The position numbers and the translations under genes were made by a program. Shown here piece after piece: positions 61,265 through 64,000 of a DNA stretch of 64,000 nt (positions are counted from its first letter, which is position 1; each line of letters starts with the position of its first letter). This stretch comes from Saccharomycopsis phalli (Eukaryota; Ascomycota; Saccharomycetes; Ascoideales; Saccharomycopsidaceae): NCBI GenBank assembly GCA_020342235.1, contig CP073212.1:1922001-1986000 (forward strand), read 5' to 3'. The notes under the pieces were generated by a model. That model saw nothing but the letters and a program-made list of their open reading frames with translations. It ran no database searches and was not told the origin of the DNA.

Positions 61265-62197
61265 ATGAAGATTGCAATTCTTTTCATTCTTTTAATACAT
61301 GGCATTCACGCCATGTATACTTCGGCACTTGCCAAAAGAGACTCTCATGAATCTTATTTTTTTAAAGCCCCTAGACACAATGCTATTGAGTTCTCCTATA
61401 TTTTCATATTGGAAGACGGTATTGATAACAATGCTATGAAGTCACTTGAATTGGAAGTGCAGGGAATGCAAAAAGCTGGTCTTGACGCTGCCCCAGACGA
61501 TTTGCGCAATCGTTACAACTCTATAGCTGGTAAAGCCCCGGGAATTATACCATCTAGTCTTACCAAGTATACGGAAAATCGTGTTTTCTACGGGAACTTT
61601 TTGGAAAGCGTTGCCGAGAAGATTAGCAAAAAGAGCAAAGTGGCCTATGTTATTCAAGATGCCAATGACGGTGTACCAACTAAAACAGATGTCAAGAACA
61701 TGGATAAAACGCATCGCTTTAGATTGGAAGACGGTCATGCTACCTCAGCCTATGTCTTGGACTTTGCTTCCACCATCTATTTAAAAGATTACCTGTTAGA
61801 CTTTAGGAATTTACCAGATATTCTCCTGATGCCGCTGATGAATAAAAATCGCAAGACAATCGAGGCCTATAATATGCACGCCTTATATATGGCTATGAGA
61901 ATAACCGGTATTGATAATAGTTGGGTACCTAATGCCCAATGTTTTATAGTGCCTACCTTGTTCAAGAAGGACACCTCTATGATAGCCATGCTAAAAGCAC
62001 TTAGTTTTGCTATGTCTCATTTTCTTGAAAATTACCAAGAGTACCAAAACAAGGCTGCAACGTTTATGATTGGCATTGAGTATCCAGAAATGGATGCTAA
62101 TCCTATTTGGGATGTGGTTCGTTATCTTTATAGAAAATACTTTCGTGTTGCCGATTTTGTTGTTCCGAAGTCATATTTCCCTCCTTCAAAGCAGTGA
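61265..62197 (+). CDS. Secreted protein B of a tandem pair, unknown family
   Basis: 310 residues. The signal peptide and the next six residues (MKIAILFILLIHGIHAMYTS, then AL) are identical to protein A, and the first ~66 nt are identical too. AKRDS at residues 23-27 provides a Kex2 dibasic site, so a nine-residue propeptide (MYTSALAKR) may be removed. The mature part retains the blocks listed for A but differs widely elsewhere and has one Cys (AQCF). The 3' flanks of A and B are also related (ACCGAGGAGC(C/T)TTGC(C/T)TTCT). No known domain. Possible roles include effector, toxin or cell-surface factor, but nothing in the sequence decides this. Confidence 0.8.
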   Translation: MKIAILFILLIHGIHAMYTSALAKRDSHESYFFKAPRHNAIEFSYIFILEDGIDNNAMKSLELEVQGMQKAGLDAAPDDLRNRYNSIAGKAPGIIPSSLTKYTENRVFYGNFLESVAEKISKKSKVAYVIQDANDGVPTKTDVKNMDKTHRFRLEDGHATSAYVLDFASTIYLKDYLLDFRNLPDILLMPLMNKNRKTIEAYNMHALYMAMRITGIDNSWVPNAQCFIVPTLFKKDTSMIAMLKALSFAMSHFLENYQEYQNKAATFMIGIEYPEMDANPIWDVVRYLYRKYFRVADFVVPKSYFPPSKQ

Positions 62198-62890
62198 CCA
62201 AGTTATCAGTGAATTAAACACTGAAATATGTTTTGATATTTAGCGAAGTAAATTTTATAATGGATTTTGATATGTATAATACCGAGGAGCTTTGCTTTCT
62301 GACACTCTTCCCCTGTGTAATTCACCTCTAGGTACACAAACATTTGACCAAGAGCTCAAGTCTCCTAGTAGATGTTCATTCAGACTTGCAAATACTACAA
62401 TGCTGTCGAGAAACCCTTGCAACTCTGGTAGATGGGCTAAACACTTCAATAGCCTGCATTATGTGAGGGTCAAAACAGAATCCATGATAATATTATCCCC
62501 GCCAAAAGCAATTCTATATAAATTCTAGCGATGATCATTTGGTATCATAGAGAGTACTAGGATACAAGTTGGCGACATGGCTAAAAACTAGTCTGTGACT
62601 TTATTACAGAGTCCATCATATTGTACAACATAAACGTCAATTAATCAATTCCTGTACCAATTTGATATTTGCCGTGATTATTCGTTAGCATTCTGCTTTC
62701 TTATAATTCGGGAAATGTATATTGGTATTTGTATACAGTTTGGCGACAAATTGCAGTGCGTGATACCATAATAGAAAAGGGACACTGGGCATGTCAAAGC
62801 AAGCTGATAGGAATATCACCATTAAAGTACATTGGTGCAGAACTTTGTAAAACCATTAAATGTGTGAGGCATTTTAAACATTCATTCGAT
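62198..62890. other. Convergent spacer after secreted gene B
   Basis: Starts with the duplicated 3' flank (to ~62310). No other gene or repeat recognised. Confidence 0.6.
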
Positions 62891-64000
62891 CTAAGCAGCA
62901 ACTTTCAACTGAGTCTCCACTTGGACAGGAATGCCATTGTGGGTTGGTTTAATGTATCCCATTTCGTCCAATACCTGCCGAATAACATTCAAAGCAACCA
63001 TTGTATCATTTCTGTCCATCACAGAAGTACCCATGTGGCCCACTCTAAAGTGCAAACCTTTCAATTGAGGATGCATGCCACCAGTAAAAATCACGCCCTT
63101 TTCGCTGGCCAATCGTAAAAACGTTTGGCCTTCAATTCCTTCTGGAAAATAAGGCGATGTGAGTGCCTGGGTAGAAACCTCGCGATCAGCTACAAGGGTA
63201 AGCCCCAAGTCCTGTATCTCGTTTTTGAACCACTCTGAGTTGGTCCGATGGGCCCGGAAACGGGTTTCCAAAGGAACAGCAAGGATCTGGTCAAGGGATG
63301 TGTTGAGGGAGTTGATTAATTGAACTGGGGGAGTGGCAAAATACGCTGGAATACCCTGTTCAAAGGACCGGATCACCGGGTACCATCTCTTGAGAGAAAG
63401 GAACACCGAAGCGTCCTTTTTGCGGTTCAAGGCGACGTCCAAGGCGTTTTCTGAGGCGTAGCAGATACACAAGCCCGGAGGAACCCCCAATGCCTTTTGT
63501 GAGGCCGTGAAGACAAAGTCCAAGTTCCAGTTGTCAAACTGAATGTCCTCTACTGCAACAGAACAAACACCATCAACAACAATCAATGTTTCTGGGGAGA
63601 CCTCGCGGGCCATATCGGAAATTGCCTTGAGATTGTTACATATACCCGTAGAAGTGTCGACATGGGTGACTACTAAAGCCCGGTAGGTGTGTGACTGCAA
63701 CATTTCTTTAATGTCTCCAAGAGGAATAACCTTGCCGATTTCCGCAGTCATGACATCGGTTTCGATATCATATGTGCTGAGACAGTCAATGAACTTGTCG
63801 GAGAAAAAGCCGTTGGAAATACACAAGCACTTTTCTCCCGGCTTGACCAAGTTTGTGGCGACAATATCGAATCCCATTGATCCCGAGCCAGGAAGCACAA
63901 AAGCCTGGGTCTGAGGGCGGGACGACTGGAATAGAACACGGAGCTTCCCAAGAGTCTGGGAAAAGATATTGGCAAATTGTTTATCTGCGTGAGAAATTGC
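62891..64000 (-). CDS. Second Agx1-like class V aminotransferase, 5' end outside window
   Basis: 369 codons plus stop in the window; the frame is open at the right edge (AISHADKQFANIFSQTLGK), so the start lies beyond 64000. It is colinear with AGX1 at 56866-58002: LPGSGSMGFD, THVDTSTGICNN, VDGVCSVAVEDIQFDNW and FTASQKALGVPPG with the PLP Lys, then HFRVGHMG. All core residues are kept, so it is probably active. It differs by a ~20-residue C-terminal extension (IKPTHNGIPVQVETQLKVAA) absent from AGX1. Overall similarity is roughly 55-60%, indicating an old duplication, and substrate preference may have shifted (for example serine or another donor). Confidence 0.92.
   Translation of the reverse strand, partial: AISHADKQFANIFSQTLGKLRVLFQSSRPQTQAFVLPGSGSMGFDIVATNLVKPGEKCLCISNGFFSDKFIDCLSTYDIETDVMTAEIGKVIPLGDIKEMLQSHTYRALVVTHVDTSTGICNNLKAISDMAREVSPETLIVVDGVCSVAVEDIQFDNWNLDFVFTASQKALGVPPGLCICYASENALDVALNRKKDASVFLSLKRWYPVIRSFEQGIPAYFATPPVQLINSLNTSLDQILAVPLETRFRAHRTNSEWFKNEIQDLGLTLVADREVSTQALTSPYFPEGIEGQTFLRLASEKGVIFTGGMHPQLKGLHFRVGHMGTSVMDRNDTMVALNVIRQVLDEMGYIKPTHNGIPVQVETQLKVAA

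Noticed and set aside
59116-62197. Killer toxin or ADP-ribosyltransferase identity for the secreted pair
   Set aside because: No Cys-rich toxin pattern and no recognisable catalytic motif; only secretion is supported.

Overview
The window reads as nuclear DNA of a budding yeast (Saccharomycotina). About 23 mostly single-exon genes are separated by long AT-rich spacers. The gene set is yeast-typical: KEL1, NRG-type zinc finger, TRK1, RTC3, HPC2, ATG12, SMC2, OMA1, SHM2, AGX1, RPL29. I cannot name the species. No conserved CTG codon settled whether the genetic code is standard. The few introns I can resolve are extremely short (36-40 nt), with a CTAAC branch site only a few bases before the 3' splice site. 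This points away from the Saccharomyces lineage.

Layout. 1-5.6 kb: 3' part of a UDP-glucose:glycoprotein glucosyltransferase gene (C-terminal HDEL) convergent with an NRG1-like repressor gene; a full-length tRNA-derived SINE lies between them. 5.6-17.4 kb: an FMS1-like amine oxidase and a methyltransferase-like gene in repeat-rich spacers. 17.4-29.3 kb: TRK1 (reading frame broken at a GGA microsatellite), RTC3, KEL1, and a divergent ADH6-like dehydrogenase. 30.9-38.4 kb: ATG12, an F-box/LRR protein, an unknown membrane protein and HPC2. 40.8-49.3 kb: a PQ-loop vacuolar amino-acid transporter, RPL29, a two-RRM protein and condensin SMC2. 50.7-64 kb: OMA1, cytosolic serine hydroxymethyltransferase, AGX1, two tandem secreted proteins of unknown function, and a second AGX1-like gene running off the window.

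The most notable non-genic feature is a dispersed family of short elements. The best copy (3744-4054) has a tRNA-like head with Pol III A and B boxes, a 10-bp stem enclosing that head, an A/T-rich tail and a perfect 13-bp target-site duplication. Other copies are 5'-truncated on both strands, and three of these also have 12-bp target duplications. This is the signature of SINEs mobilised by a LINE. A related family shares the 3' design.

The second is the pair of secreted proteins at 59-62 kb. Their 301-bp upstream regions are about 95% identical without indels and the first 22 residues are identical, while the mature parts are only roughly half identical. They lie between two glyoxylate aminotransferase genes and next to SHM2, so three glycine-forming enzymes are grouped within 10.4 kb on one strand.
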